In this document: piece by piece, positions 42,090 through 54,800 of the stretch
Position numbering within the stretch: the first letter of the stretch is position 1
Layout: each line of letters opens with the position of its first letter
Origin: Aaosphaeria pasadenensis
Taxonomy: Eukaryota; Ascomycota; Dothideomycetes; Pleosporales
Assembly: GCA_022813625.1 (NCBI GenBank)
Contig: JAKLMB010000051.1
Coordinates: 1 to 64,000 of the forward strand
Direction: 5' to 3'
DNA: 64,000 nt
Notes under the pieces: generated by a model
What the model saw: only the letters and a program-made list of their open reading frames with translations
Told to the model about the DNA's origin: nothing
The model's database searches: none
Translations under genes and position numbers: made by a program

Positions 42090-44384
42090 GAATTATATAT
42101 AAACGGCCGTCAAGCTTACAAACTTGCAGTGACGGGCATTAGGCAATTGAGCTAATGCCCGGAATGAGGCATGTGCATCAAAGAAAAGGTAACCTGTAGA
42201 AGCGGGGATAGACCCAACCGTACGTCTATAGGAAAATAGGGCGATCGTGGTCCAATGGCAAAGACAAACGCAGGCTGTGATACCTAAGAAACTTGGGTCG
42301 ACGTGGATGCCAGCTGGATGTTATCTAAAGATCGCAGGGGTCCTCGCACATGGCAGGCGTCGTCCTTCAATGGATACTAGCAGCCCCAAGTGAAGCATGG
42401 CTTTCACTCGCTTTTGAAACGTATGTGTATCGGTCCTGCTGGTCATCAAGTTATGGAGTACGCCATATATGGTGCTGAAACATGATAAGCGCTTCGCTTC
42501 ACTTCGACTCCAGCTAGCAAACAAACTATCCCTCACCAGATTCAAGCCAGGTTCAGCATCTGGTGAGCTGTGCTTTTGCACATCGGTTTCATTCCATCTC
42601 TGAGTAACATGCAGTACGACCATGTGCGTCGCCTGGGCGAGTTGACAGACAATTCAAGTGATTTGTTTCTATGGGCACCTGCAGTCAATGAGTCAAAGAA
42701 ACTCGGTAACACGGTGCAATGCTACATGTGGTGGATGTTCCACCGATTTTGATCTCATGCTGTCCATTCCAGGCATCTCTTTCAGACATTTGATCAATGA
42801 GTAACCGTTGGCTATGGTATCCAGTGATCTGGTACAAGGTTTTACGAGTTCCCCACGGGTTTGGGTTGGTCGTATTGTGGGAATTAGTGCGGCCGTCTCT
42901 GGTTCCCCAGGAGTAGGCAAGTAGGCAACTGGAGAAAATGCATCTGATTCGACATAGTTGCCTGAATGGGTGACTACTGGTGTTCTACTGTGTAAAGCCT
43001 GCAGATTGGCGGTGAGGATTGAGGTGCAGCATTGTGACACAAAATAGCCCATACATGATCAAAAGCTTGGTCGGACCAAGTTACAGATCGATTGCTCTTC
43101 GCCAGGGAGGAGTTTCCCGCATATTGTGGATGGTTGCCTTGATAAGCAGGGTGCTGGTGGGAAAAAGGCGATACAACAGGATTCGTTGCCAAGAAGTGTG
43201 AGTCGATGAAAGCTGCAAAGGATACCCGGAATGCAAGGCACAAGATAGAAATCCAATTGGTTACACGGAGTGCTAAATCAATGACGAGATGCGAAGATCA
43301 GATAATAATGAATGACGAACTTGTACGGAGTAGTGATGCGACGAAAGGGGACATGGCTTGAGATTGGAATTTAGAAGAGCAAAGCAATTCAGCCAATAAA
43401 TGAATAAACTAATCCGTAGATATTTCGCCACCAAGGCGACGAGGCTAATTGCCCGACTGGTGCGTTCCGAGCATACTCGTGAAAAAAAGCAAAGAAGCCG
43501 GGCCAGGAGGAAGGAAACCAAACTAAGTTTGTGTATCTCTTGCCACTGGAAAATGAGGTAAATGCAGGGCAACAAACATGGGCAACCTTGGAATTTTGTA
43601 GTTTCTGGGGTATTCCCATCGATGACCTGGAGGACGACCAACGTCCACTGAACTAGCCGGTGATTGGAATAAAGACTCAGAATAGGCGCCGCTATATCTC
43701 ATGGGTTATTTCGAGCCATTTTTCAGGAAGATGGATTGAAACTCAATCGTGGCCTAGGGTCGAGTTCATAATTGTCCAAGCAGTGCGCTGCGCCATCTCA
43801 TACTGCAAGTTCACTACGAGATGGTAGTTATGAAAAGGAGATGCAATGAACCACACCTCATACGAAGCTCCAGTATAGTTCTTCATGACATATTAGTAAT
43901 GACTGTAACCACGAGTTCTATAAGCAATTGGGAGTTTATAATTCTTTGATCTATTAGTAGCAGTACCTACCCAGGTAGATTTGGGATTGGACATAGACAT
44001 CTTGGATGATTTATTAATTCATGCTGAAATACTATAGTACTAGAGGATAAGTGAATGTTCAAAGCAAGTAAATAATTCAAATGATTGCCTTGATCAATCC
44101 TAAGTATGATGAATTGTCATTGTATTCAATATGGATGGAGGTAATATCTCTTCATAGTCGGTTCACCCATCTCCACGACTACGTAAACGCGCTAACCCAA
44201 TAATGGACTAGCGGCATATCATTGCTCAAGCGTCATTCGAAGCTGGCAACCTTGACAGCCCAGAGCTTGCCATCAGTGTACTGACGAGAAGTCCGAAGCT
44301 ACAACGACACCTCAAAACGACACATCCATCTCCACCTCCACCAGTATCCTCTACCGCTTTACCGACAATACACATCCATTCATC
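42090..44384. other. gene-free interval with a hairpin
   Basis: About 2.3 kb. A perfect 10-bp inverted repeat (cgggcattag at 42133-42142 with ctaatgcccg at 42152-42161) lies about 45 bp upstream of the polyproline gene start. Several frames of 100-120 codons between 42.3 and 43.7 kb have no recognisable domain. A TACGGAGTA motif lies at 43324. Confidence 0.5.
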
Positions 44385-44874
44385 ATGGCGAACGGGTAAT
44401 GTTTCCGCCCTCCACTCCCTCCTTCCCCGACCGCAAACACAACACGACAGATAGCTAACACCCACCCACAGCTGGGCACCTTTCATCGGACTCATTGTCC
44501 TCGCAATCTTCTGCGCCGGAGCATGGTTCGGCTCACCAAAAGGCGAGAACCAAACGTACGTCCAACTCCACTTATCCACCCTCCCTCCACACATCCCAGC
44601 ACCACCACACGCATAAGCTCCCCGTGAGCCCTCAGGCATCCTCAATTCACATGCGCTCCCCTCGCCCTCGCCCTCTAACCCACAACCCCCCCTCCTCCTC
44701 CCACGGAACCCACCGTACTAACAGCGACGTCTTCGCGCGCACAACAGTATCTGGCGCTCGACGCTCCTCCTCTCCGCCGTGTCCATGTACCTCATGTGGG
44801 CGATCACCTTCCTCGCGCAACTCCACCCTCTCATCTCGCCGATCAGAGAGGACATCCGGAATCTGGGGCATTAG
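44385..44874 (+). CDS. VMA9: V-type ATPase V0 subunit e
   Basis: Exons are 44385-44395 (11 nt), 44472-44555 and 44748-44874, giving 73 residues. This small proteolipid of the V0 sector helps assemble the proton pump of vacuoles and other acidic organelles. The protein starts MANGWAPFIGLIVLAIF, with a first membrane helix ending in a WF segment. PKGENQT is the hallmark loop. The second helix runs LLLSAVSMYLMWAITFL, and AQLHPLISP is the hallmark tail. Length is normal for the family. The first exon holds only three and two-thirds codons, which is why automatic gene finders often miss it. Intron 2 (192 nt) is longer than its neighbours' introns and C/A-rich. Confidence 0.93.
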
Positions 44875-45811
44875 GATTAGGGTCCGTTGTGTGTGCCCGT
44901 GTAACAGCATAGTACGAGTGTGGTTTGAGAAGAGGGGGAATTGAAGAGGTGGGTGGTGGTGGTTGAGGGAGTATGGCATGTCATGCGGTAGTAGGGCTTT
45001 CGCAGGCATGTGTATGGAGAAGCTGCAGACGCTGTTTACGGGATTGGTCAGCGTAGTTCTGAGCGAGTGCTCGAAGAAGAAGGAGCATGATTCAATTGAG
45101 AGAGAAAGAGAGGACGGTCCGGTCAGCATGGAATCTGGGAAACGTCCCGCCTTTTGAAAGAAGGGAGTGTACGCGGGGTCTTCAACAACAGGTCATTTTG
45201 GCGTTTTGTCTTGTCTTATCTTTTCTTTCCTAATTATCCGGCAACGAGAAAAGAGTAGCCTCGTGTGTTATAGCGCGATTTTGTACATGTACTACCAACA
45301 CTTTTGGGACCAGCGATTGATTGAGGGGGAGGGATGTCATGTTCTTGAGGGGGAGGGATATCATGTTCGAGAGACACATCGAAACATTTGCATAGATTCA
45401 TTGCCATTGCGTCTCCAACCCATGCTTCTCCTGTACATGAAGTCTAGCCTCCACAACTTCGAGGATTACGTCGCCCACCTGTCTTCACCTCCGACCGCCT
45501 CTATGATACAACTCCCACCGGTGGTCGCTATGGGTCTGGCGTGGACTTCCATGGTTGGAGCAGCCCTCTACGTCGAGTCTACCCTCGAGAGTGCCCTCTC
45601 TGCCGCCTCTGGTATTTCGGGGCCTCCTCTTGGTATTTGGGACCTCCTCTTGGTATTTGGGACCTCCTCTTGGTATTTGGGACCTCCTCTTGGTATTTGG
45701 GACCTCCTCTGGTATTTCGCGCCTACTCTGCCACTTCACACCTCGTTCCCTCCCTCTTGATCCCATACGCCAGACAGACAATCGTACAATGCAGTCATAC
45801 AGCACATCACA
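44875..45811. other. intergenic between convergent genes
   Basis: It contains a duplicated G-rich block (gagggggagggat..catgttc, about 45323-45368) and the 20-bp minisatellite listed separately. Open frames across the minisatellite are products of the repeat. Confidence 0.6.
45605..45721. repeat. 20-bp minisatellite
   Basis: Four perfect units of cctcctcttggtatttggga run from 45623 to 45702, flanked on both sides by degenerate units (tggtatttcg variants). The perfect identity of the inner copies indicates recent expansion. Confidence 0.9.
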
Positions 45812-46839
45812 TCACATCCCCTCCCAATTGATCAAACCCCTCACCCCCTCCAGCAACCCCCCAACCTCATCCCCCAACCCAACACCCCTAACCACCAACC
45901 CACCGACCACACTCCTCAACCCTGCCCCGACGCCCACCAGCACCCCGGCTCTGACGTACCCACACCCCATTAGGATCTCCATGGCCGCCACGTTGTTCAC
46001 GATGACGGCCCAGCTGACAGCCGTCGCGCTCCACTTGAGGTCGTAGTCCCATATGATGAGCAGGATGGGGAACAGTTTCGTGCAGGATGAGACGAGGAGC
46101 GCGGTGCTGAGCGGCGTCGGGTGCGGGTAGTGTGGTATGAGGCGTGTGAAGGGTTTGCGGAGGGGGGACGGGATGCGTGTGGGAGGGAGGGAGCACAGGA
46201 GGCGGATGGGGAGGTGGAAGGAGAGGGTGGAGAGGGTGACGAGAAGGAGGAAGAAGAGGTATTGGAGGATTAGGGGTTGTGCTTGGAGGATTGCGGCGTT
46301 GGTGTTTAGGTCTGGCGAGAGGTGCGCGGGTGTAGTTGTGTTTGCGGGGGTTGAGGGGGTTGCGACGCGGTAGGGGGAGCTGGGTGGGAGGGAGAGCTTC
46401 TCGATTCGTGCCCAGGTTAGGTAGACGTCGAAGAGGAGGAGAAGGACTCCGAGGCGGAAGATGGAGCGCTGGAGAGGTGCAGGTTGTGAGTTAGTTGGTG
46501 GTATTGAAGACGTTGAGATTTGAGGGAACGTACGTCGAATTTGTCGTCATCGCGTCCTAGGCGGTTGAAGAGAAGGTGTCTGTAGACCTGGTAGGTTGGT
46601 CAGTATCTTTATCTTATATGAAATATATGAATTCGGGTGTAGGACAATACCTGTGGTTTGATCAACACAAGGTCGATGAACAGCACTACGAAGTCATGCT
46701 CGACGTATTTGTCGGCAAAACGCTTGCAGCGCGGGCATTGCGTGAGCTGCACGCCTTTGCCGAGAGATCGGTCATCGGCCTTGCTGTATTCTGTGTAGAG
46801 TGTCTTGACAGGCCATCGACATTCTATGCATATAGGCAT
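45812..46839 (-). CDS. ARV1: ARV1, ER sterol/lipid homeostasis protein
   Basis: Exons are 46839-46651, 46587-46534 and 46468-45812 (900 nt, 299 residues). Introns are 63 and 65 nt. The N-terminus MPICIECRWPVKTLY carries the first CX2C of the ARV1 zinc-binding homology domain. QCPRCKRFADKYVEHD carries the second, followed by the hallmark FVVLFIDLVLIKPQVYRHLL and FNRLGR. Several hydrophobic segments follow. Arv1 sits in the ER membrane and is needed for sterol distribution and GPI-anchor synthesis. The tail is unusually rich in Gly, Val and Pro and in GC. The joins restore the family core exactly, so the model is secure up to the variable C-terminus. Confidence 0.92.
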
Positions 46840-47400
46840 GAAGATGTGCTACTGTGGAGTATAGAGTGTAATGCGAATGTGGGGTGTAGAAGACTACGAG
46901 GTAATCTGATAAATGCAGGTACTCTTGCATATCCGGAGATTGGTCTTGCCAAGCATGTTAATTCCGTCTGGTCGTCTCATTGTAACAGCTATGTGGAGAA
47001 AAATATAAAGACCTTTGCAAAATAGAGTAAATCATTTGATATTTAAACATTTCGTCATACTCATTAGTTACATATCTCGTTACTGTGACACAATTTCCTG
47101 CCAAAATGGAGAGGTCCCTGCAAATCCCCGTTTGTATAAATGCGCCAATCCAGTCCCAGTCCCCATAACCATTATCACAAAGTTGAAAATGATGCTGCCA
47201 GAGCTGAGAGAAACATATCGTCGAAACCGTGAAGGCCATGTCGTTCCTTCGTAATCTAGTAGAACATAGGTGTTGCCAAATCAGGTGGAAAGTCTTTGGA
47301 GACTGCTTCGGGTCGAGGTTTATGTGAGTGTAGCCATCATCGCAGCAACAAGCTCTGGCCGGGGCCCCCTTCGTACTGTCCAGAATATCAACTCCATTCT
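46840..47400. other. intergenic
   Basis: Holds the ARV1 promoter side and the 3' end of the DUF8035-type gene. Nothing else is seen. Confidence 0.5.
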
Positions 47401-49001
47401 CTAGTGGGCCGAGCGGACAAGGGCTAACCTACCCTTTCTGTCTTTCTCCACGCGGATGACCTCCCGTTTAGGCTCTCGTCGCTCAATGATCTCGTAATCA
47501 CCTTCACGCTCGTACTTGAGCATTCTTCGCTCCGCCTCCAGGGCGCGGATCTCGTCCTTGATTTCCCTTTCGGTGCGGTAGTCGCGCTCAGTGCGAACGA
47601 TCCTGCGCTCCTCGGGGACGAGAACGGTCAGTGGACCTCCGATGTGGTTGGACTCCTCGATCCGCTCTTCATAGATCTCATGGCGAGGCGGCGAGGCACT
47701 GCGGACTGACTGGGCATAGTGCACGCTCTGCGGCGGCGGGGGCGGTGGTGGAGGAGCCACCGAGTGGTGCATAGAAGGAGGCGGCGGAGGATGGTGGTGA
47801 TGGTGAATGACCGATGGAGGCGGTGGTGGAGCTATATACTCCTCCTGTGGTGGTGGCGGTGGAGGCGGGGGAAGGGCTTCGAATTCCTCTTTCCTTTCTT
47901 CATACACGTAGGTTGTTTTCTCTGTCGTCCTAGTCAGTAAAATGATTTGTATCGCTGCATGTCGACTCCGCACCTTCTTTGTAGCTTTCGCTTCTCTTTA
48001 TTATCTCATCAATATGCTCCTTCTCGAGAGCTCGACGTACGATGATGAAGTCCTCCTGTTCGGGGTTAGCTTAGAAAGCAGAAAATGGCAATGATACCTA
48101 CCTCTTCCTCGTACGGGTACCCAAGATCGATGATAGCCTGCTTCTTCACCAATCGCTTTGGCATCCTGGTCTTGCCCTTTCGTCCGGCTAGCTTGACGGG
48201 AGCTTCGACTTCCTCAAAGCTAGAGGATGAAGAGCTGCGCACAGAGTGGGCAGCGATGCTTCGCGCGGCTCGACTCCGGCTTCGTGCACGACGAGTGCTC
48301 TTCTCCCTTCGAACCTCAAACTCTCGGAACTCTTCTCTGTCGTCTCTCCGGGGCTGTCGTTCATAGGCGAGATCCTCATAATCGTCTTCTTCGTAGCGGC
48401 GACCAGGGCGAGAAGGCGAACGTCTACGCTCACGGATGGGAAGCGGGATTGGAACGTTGGCTGGAGCCCTCCATTCGTCGCGGTGATCGATTTCTCGTCG
48501 ATCATGCTCACTATAGCGGGGAAGTGGCCGACGGTCGAATGTGTCCAAAGAAGATTGTCGACGGATATACTGAGGGCGGGCTGGACGGCGAACGGCAAGA
48601 TCAACATCCCTCTCGACAACGCTCTTGCGTCGATAGGGAGCAAGCGCTCGATTGGCCACCTCGGAGGGAGTCGGATCTTCGAAGAGTTCGTTTCGGCGTG
48701 GCCGGCTGAAGCGCTCATCCTCGCGGAAGCGATCACGTTCCATGACCGGGGCGCCGCGGCCGCCTCGACGGTCAATGTCTTCATGAATGTCGACGTCTCG
48801 ACGGCCTCCAGGGAAGCGGTCATGCTCTTGAAAGCGGTAATGGTCGAAGTCGTCACCACCACGTCCTGGAGGCCCTGAGGGTCCTGGAGGTCCTCGGCTC
48901 CTCATGCGTTCGAATCTATCACGATCCCATCGTTCCGCGCCACCGCCTCTAATAGGCGGATCATCATGGTAGCTCAAATCTCCAGTAGAAGCACGATACA
49001 T
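47401..49001 (-). CDS. DUF8035-type Arg/Glu-rich protein with polyproline tail
   Basis: Exons are 49001-48102, 48055-47974 and 47921-47401 (1503 nt, 500 residues); introns are 46 and 52 nt. The N-terminal 250 residues are low-complexity and rich in Arg, Asp and Glu (RRD, RERRRS and SRSRAARS repeats), resembling RNA-associated RS-like regions. The conserved core is RMPKRLVKKQAIIDLGYPYE joined across intron 1 to EDFIIVRRALEKEHIDEII, which I recognise as the fungal DUF8035 domain. After it come a His/polyproline stretch and a long charged helix (EIKDEIRALEAERRMLKYERE). Function is unknown. The splice into EEKTTYVYEERKEEF uses the AG at 47922, the only nearby one that keeps frame. Confidence 0.8.
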
Positions 49002-50742
49002 GATTGCCTTCGTCTATAGAGCTCAGGGGGTTGCAAACCCAATGGTAAACAGTGTTGATACCAAATGATGTGAGTGGATGCGGGGGAGGGCGGGTCAACA
49101 GAAGATAGTGCGAGAGCTACTACTGTGTAAGGGGGGTATTATGAATTGACAAAACGAGGGAATGATGGAGAGAGGGAAGATGAATTTGGAGTGAGCGGGT
49201 GGCTTTATCTTGCAAGCGAATGCTAGGACTCAGGAGAAGCGCGGAAGGTCTTGGGCTTTTTGGGATTGTGCCAGGGAGGAAGGGAGGGAGACGTCGAGAT
49301 AAAAGTTGGTGGAGTGGATGATGCGGCCAACTTGAGGGTTGGAGGGTAGGGAAGTGCCATGTCGTGCGTCATCGGGCGCCATCCCACCTCCACCTCCCAC
49401 AGCAACACCTCAATCACACACCACACACTACGAAATACACACTATGAGTACATAATTACACCGTACAGAGCCCACAATCACACATTTTAACACTTACGAG
49501 TGTCGACCCCTGCATGAGGGAACGGTTACGAAGACGGACATCTGTCTGCTACTGGCGAATCTACCATCCATCCATTACCTACTTCGACATGTGCTCAACA
49601 AGCACCATACGCAATCAAGAATATCTTATATATTTTGCAAATCACATCTCGCCCTCACCATGCACTCGTACTCTGACTTGAAACAGACCATGGCCTTTTC
49701 GCTGTTTATTTGGGCACTCATTAGTACTCGTATGTCGGGCGCTTGGGTCTAGCTAGTACGAGCATTCGACCCATTCAATTAAACAAAGGCGCACAATGCT
49801 GAACAAGCATAAGCTCTTTCACGCTCTATGGATGGGTCATGGACCACCGGTGTCTCTAGTCCTAAGGGATTATCCCTCCCTTCGATGATAGGAATAAGAA
49901 AAGAAAATGTCTTCTGACCTGGGACGGAAGAGATGGAGATATGCTAGACATGGAGATGCATGGAGGTTTCTTGTCAAGCACAATGACGTAGCGGCTGCAT
50001 TGGTTGCATCCGTTGCACTGGCCGTATTGGTGGTGGGAAACTGGGGGGCTGGGCTGGGCTGCGACATTCGAGACTCCAAAGACAGGGGGACGAGGCGAGG
50101 GACCGGAGGGTGAGGCCGCAGTGAGGCGGTCGATTTCTGGCACTCTGGCACTCTGGGTTTGGTGTCTGGGTAGCTCATTAGTGGGATATCTGAAACCCGC
50201 CATACCTACGTCTACACCTTCGCCTATGTCTATGCCTATGCCTATGCCTCCAGTGTACACAGAACACTACCGTTCGTTGTCGCCATACCTTCCGACTGAA
50301 CAGACAGCTCTAATATCTGCTACAAGATTCCAACGTCACCTAAGAACTTCCATTTGAACGAACAGTATCTGGGGCTGTCGAAGAGACAAACCTGCATAAC
50401 ACATGGCCTATAGAATTGCAAAGGCCATAGACCGCTGATCATATTACCAAAGGGATACTTCAATCTTAGATGTTTGTGGATAGTCACTACATCCTATTCG
50501 CAAGTCTATCCTTCCGACTATGATATGCTCCGCATTATCCACAAAGAATACTCCTCACATGAACAAGAATTTCAGCATAGTCATAGGCGCAGATCCGGCA
50601 TAACCTACCATCTTGCCAATTGTCGATCTATATTGGCCTGCAATGCTAACTTACAGGAATTGAGATTACATACGTTATATACAGGCTATCATACAATCAT
50701 TCCAACGTTATCACCAACACCTCAACCGGTCCCCTTCTTCCC
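49002..50742. other. gene-free interval
   Basis: About 1.7 kb upstream of the DUF8035-type gene and downstream of AIM41. Overlapping opposite-strand frames at 49.86-50.36 kb are Pro/Ser-rich, lack a domain and look like chance. A short (tatgcc) run lies at about 50225-50250. Confidence 0.5.
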
Positions 50743-51297
50743 TCACGAGGTGAGCTCCTTAACCTTCTCAGAGATGTATTTCGAATCGTGGACTTTGCCA
50801 GCAACCTGAGCAAAGATTGCCTTCATGATTGCTCCTCGGTTGAACGTTGCAGGGTCGCTCTTGGCCTTATTCACTACCTCTTGGATCACTCCATCCATCT
50901 CCTCCTGGCTGAGCTGAGGGATCTCTTCCTGGTATCCCTTCATAACCTCAATCTGACCCTGCTCCTTTTGTACCAAATCGTCCCTCTTCGCCTTCTGGAA
51001 TTCCTCCACCGACTTCTCGGATCCTGCAATCTGTTTGTTCAGAAGCCCGTACAGCAGAACGTCGGATTCGATGGGCTTGTTCGTTTTTGAAGCGTTCGTG
51101 ATCTCGGCGAGCAGGGCACGCAACACATTGAGCCGCGGGGTATCTTTCGAGCGCATCGCAGTCTTCAGGTCAGTTCTGAGGCGGGACAGGACCGGTGAGT
51201 CTGAGTTCAGTCGAGGGCTTGTGACGAATGTGCGTGCACATGTGAATTGAATGGAAGGCCGCGCAAAGCGGAGTCCAGTGGATCGGAAGAGAGACAT
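50743..51297 (-). CDS. AIM41: AIM41, mitochondrial YqeY/GatB-like protein
   Basis: A single-exon frame of 184 residues. The first 30 residues (MSLFRSTGLRFARPS, basic and without acids) form a mitochondrial presequence. The rest is the YqeY domain: LRTDLKTAMRSKDTPRLNVL, RALLAEITNA, then KQIAGSEKSVEEFQKAKRDDL and GAIMKAIFAQVAGKVHDSKY near the end. YqeY domains resemble the tRNA-binding tail domain of GatB amidotransferase. The yeast homologue was named from a mitochondrial inheritance screen, and its exact activity is not settled. Length is typical of the family. Confidence 0.9.
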   Translation of the reverse strand: MSLFRSTGLRFARPSIQFTCARTFVTSPRLNSDSPVLSRLRTDLKTAMRSKDTPRLNVLRALLAEITNASKTNKPIESDVLLYGLLNKQIAGSEKSVEEFQKAKRDDLVQKEQGQIEVMKGYQEEIPQLSQEEMDGVIQEVVNKAKSDPATFNRGAIMKAIFAQVAGKVHDSKYISEKVKELTS

Positions 51298-51839
51298 TGC
51301 TTCGTTCTATTTGAGGCGATTCTTTGTTGTAGTTGTTTGTGGTTGAGGAGCAATCGTGGGTCGTATGAGGGTTGATCTTAAAATAGGATATTGTGCCCAA
51401 TGATTCAGGACGATATCAGAAAATCCTCAGATATACTTGAAAATGTTCGTAGGAAAGGAAATATATTGTTTTTGTATGCCTATTTCATGAGGCATGCGCA
51501 TACTATTGTATCCTCTTGACTAGAAAATTGCATGACTAACACGCGCGCGCGCGTCCAAGCTCAGATCCCTGCGCTCTCTTGGCACAGCTTTTGTTGTTCG
51601 ACTACAGCTTTCACAGCTTCATTTGCGCCTCCATTCACTTCAACGGCGCAATTGGACTTGTCGTTCCCTTTGTTTCCATCGCTTGCGCTCTCGCATTTTC
51701 CTCTCGGTCAGTGTGCGCAACATCTAATGTCCATGTCGGTCAACAGCGCGTAACTTCGCCTTAATCCTAACCCTCCTTCTCACTACGCGGGTTCCATCAC
51801 CACGACAAAGACCCTCCACTGCCAAACAGAGCCATCGCG
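51298..51839. promoter_or_regulatory. bidirectional promoter, AIM41 / NUP170
   Basis: A 542-bp interval between two divergent start codons. It contains a (cg) run (cgcgcgcgcg at about 51542-51553) and C/T-rich sequence close to the NUP170 start. Both promoters must lie here. Confidence 0.55.
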
Positions 51840-54800
51840 ATGAATCCACCTGCGACGCCTCAACGCCCTGGGCCGGGGGTCTTCCCTCTTACTCCTGCGC
51901 CCGCCCGGCCAGAGCTACGAAGAGCACCAACGGCGCAGCCTACACCTGCATCTACAGCCATAGAACGGGCTGCGAAAACAGTCAATGAAATGTTGGAGAA
52001 GGATCGACGATATCGCGACCTAGAGTCATATGTTGGACGTGAGTGGTATTCTGGATCAGTTGTGGACTTGGGGAAGTGCTAATATCTGTTTGTGTAGAGG
52101 GCATATCCGGCGACTATGAACCCGCCGAACACATTGCGTTGACACCGTTCCAGAAGCTCAGGACATACGAGATCCCGGAGCGCATATTCGAGCAGGTCAA
52201 TGAAACTCAGATCAATACCAACATGGGCTTGTTCGCGGAAATCAACCACGCCTGGGTTTCGGTTGACAATCAGCTCTACCTCTGGGACTACACACATCCC
52301 AATCCAGAACTCGTTGGATACGAAGAACAACCCCATCTCATCACAAGTGTTAAGCTTGTGAAGCCACGGGCGCGTGTATTCGTTCCTACTATCTCACACC
52401 TGCTAGTAGTCGCGACTGTAGAGACCATCTTCCTCATCGCTGTCGAGACTAACAGAGGCCCGGAAGGCGTGCTTGGAATAACACTCTACCGGACTGGATT
52501 CTCCGTCTCTGTGAGAGGCACTTCGGTCTCTGCTATTGCTGGTTCGGCAAAGACAGGGCGGATTTTCTTTGGCGACGGCCGAGATTCAGAGGATGTCTAC
52601 GAACTCTACTACCAGCAGGAGGAGAAGTGGTTCGCTAGCAAGTGCAGCAAGACAAACCACGTGAAAAAGTCGATCGGTTTCCCATCACTGGGCTGGTACT
52701 CGGCCGCCAAATCTCCGTATGTTGTACAAATGGAGGTGGACGATACGCGAAATGTGCTATACACCCTATCCTCGAATGGAAACATCCGCGTGTTCCATAT
52801 GCGAACAATCACATCGCTCGACCTGGCCATTACGACACCCCTTACAAGACTAAGGACAATGTGTAGCCATATCATCCGTCAATCTGAGTTGCTGGACCCG
52901 AACATGAAAATCGCTGGAATCGACCCAATCGCGGCACCCGAAGCCGGTCAGCTATCGCTGGTTGCGACGACAACCTCTGGAGTCAGGATATACCTCAGCA
53001 CGACTACTGGAGGCTATTACAGCGATGCAATGGCTGCACCCAATAGTATGCAAGTACGACATATTCGACTCCCTCCAGCGGACGGCAATCCCCCTCCCCA
53101 GGCATCTTCCACACAGCTCCAGCCATATCAAGCAGCTGCACCCCTAGGCTACGACTCCAAGGTTTTGACAACCACCATAAAAGCAGCTAGATTTGCTCCA
53201 GGATCGTTCTTTTGCTTCGTGGCCAAGCCAAGCGACCCAAATCAACACTTCCTCTTTGCATCAGCACCACACACCGGAAAGATTGGAAATGACCCTTCTC
53301 CAAACGTGAGATTCACGGAAACATCTCAACAATACCCTCTCGGAGGTCTCGTCCAGGATATTGGATTGGTTTCAGACCCATTCTCTGCTGCGGAGCGGCC
53401 GATTGGTTTTGGAAATGAGCTTGCAGTACAATTCGATAGGAAGCAGACTGAGTTTGCCATTATGACACACAATGGTATCGAGACCATCCGGAGACGGCGT
53501 CTGGTAGATATTCTGGCTTCTATCATCAAATCTCCAGGTGGCTCAGAAGGCATTGAGGGTGATATCCGATCTTTGTTATCACAATACGGCGTGCGAGAGC
53601 TTGCTTCGGCGGCTCTTGCTGTTGCATGTGGCCAGGGTTCAGATGTTGGCCCTGACTCTCGCGTGGCCAAGGTCAGCGACCCAGAAGTTTTGGAGTTTGC
53701 TCGAAAGGTCTTCATTGAGCACGGCGGCCGTGCAAGCCTGGACGACAACACGCGACCTGACGACTTGACTGTCGATAGCGTCCGACCATCCCCTAGACAC
53801 GATGGAATTGCCATGTACGTCTCTCGATTGGTTCGTTCAATCTGGCAATCGCCGATCATCAAGGAAAAGAAGATCCCGACTGGGTCGATCTTCGAGCCCG
53901 TCCACAGTATTGGGAAGCTCCAGGAGATTCAAGGCGCTTTGGTGCAGCTTCAGGAGTTCTTGGATACAAACAAACAGCATATTGATGGCCTATCTGGTCC
54001 CGAAGCAATGGGTCGCGTGACCTCGCGCAAAGACGAAATCGAGCTTCAAGGCGAGAACCGAGCTTTGAGTAGCTTGCTTCAGCTCATCAATAACATCATT
54101 GAAGGTATTGCCTTTGTCTTGGTCTTGTTCGATGAGCGACTAGAAGACATTCTCGTTCTGCTTCCAGCAGACTCGAGGGCAAGCGTTCTGCAGCTCACTT
54201 TCCAAGGCCTCTTCAGCGTCAGTCAGGGCAAAGTGCTCGCGAAGGAGCTCGTGAAAGCCATTGTCAATCGCAACATCACCAAGGGTTCGAACGTCGAGAC
54301 AGTTGCGGAAGCACTTCGAAGGAAGTGTGGAAGCTTCTGCAGCTCTGACGATGTTGTCATCTTCAAAGCGCAAGAAAACCTGAAGAAGGCCAGTGACCTT
54401 GGTGCCAATGCGGAGCAAGGTCGAATTCTTCTGAACGACAGCTTGAGGCTGTTTGAGCAAGTGGGCAAGAGTTTGAGCAACGAGCACCTTACTGCTGCTG
54501 TGAATAAGTTTGTAGAGTTGCAATTCTATGCTGGTAAGTCTAGAGGGCATGATAGATAAAGTGAAGTTGTACTAATATTTTCACAGGCGCAATCAAATTA
54601 GCATTGAAGGTGGCACAGGACAGCGATCGAGGTAACAAGGCTTTGTCTTGGATAAAGGATGGTCGCCCAGCACAGGATGTGCGAGAAGAGGTGTACATCA
54701 AACGTACAGAATGCTACGACCTCATCTTCCGCGTCATTGAAGCCGTTGACCAAGTCGCAAACACTCAACCTCCCACACAGGACGGTGTCATCTCGGTTAT

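Noticed and set aside
42236..42310. tRNA-like stretch (gtggtccaatggcaaagac followed by tgggtcgacg)
   Set aside because: The D-arm-like part resembles a tRNA, but there is no pairing acceptor stem and no proper T-arm at the right distance.
45541..46046. Plus-strand proteins with PLGIWDLLL repeats
   Set aside because: Frames are created by the 20-bp minisatellite and overlap the ARV1 3' end.
48188..48878. Long opposite- and other-frame open frames over the DUF8035-type gene
   Set aside because: They arise from the strongly biased Arg/Asp/Glu codons of the true frame and show no domain.
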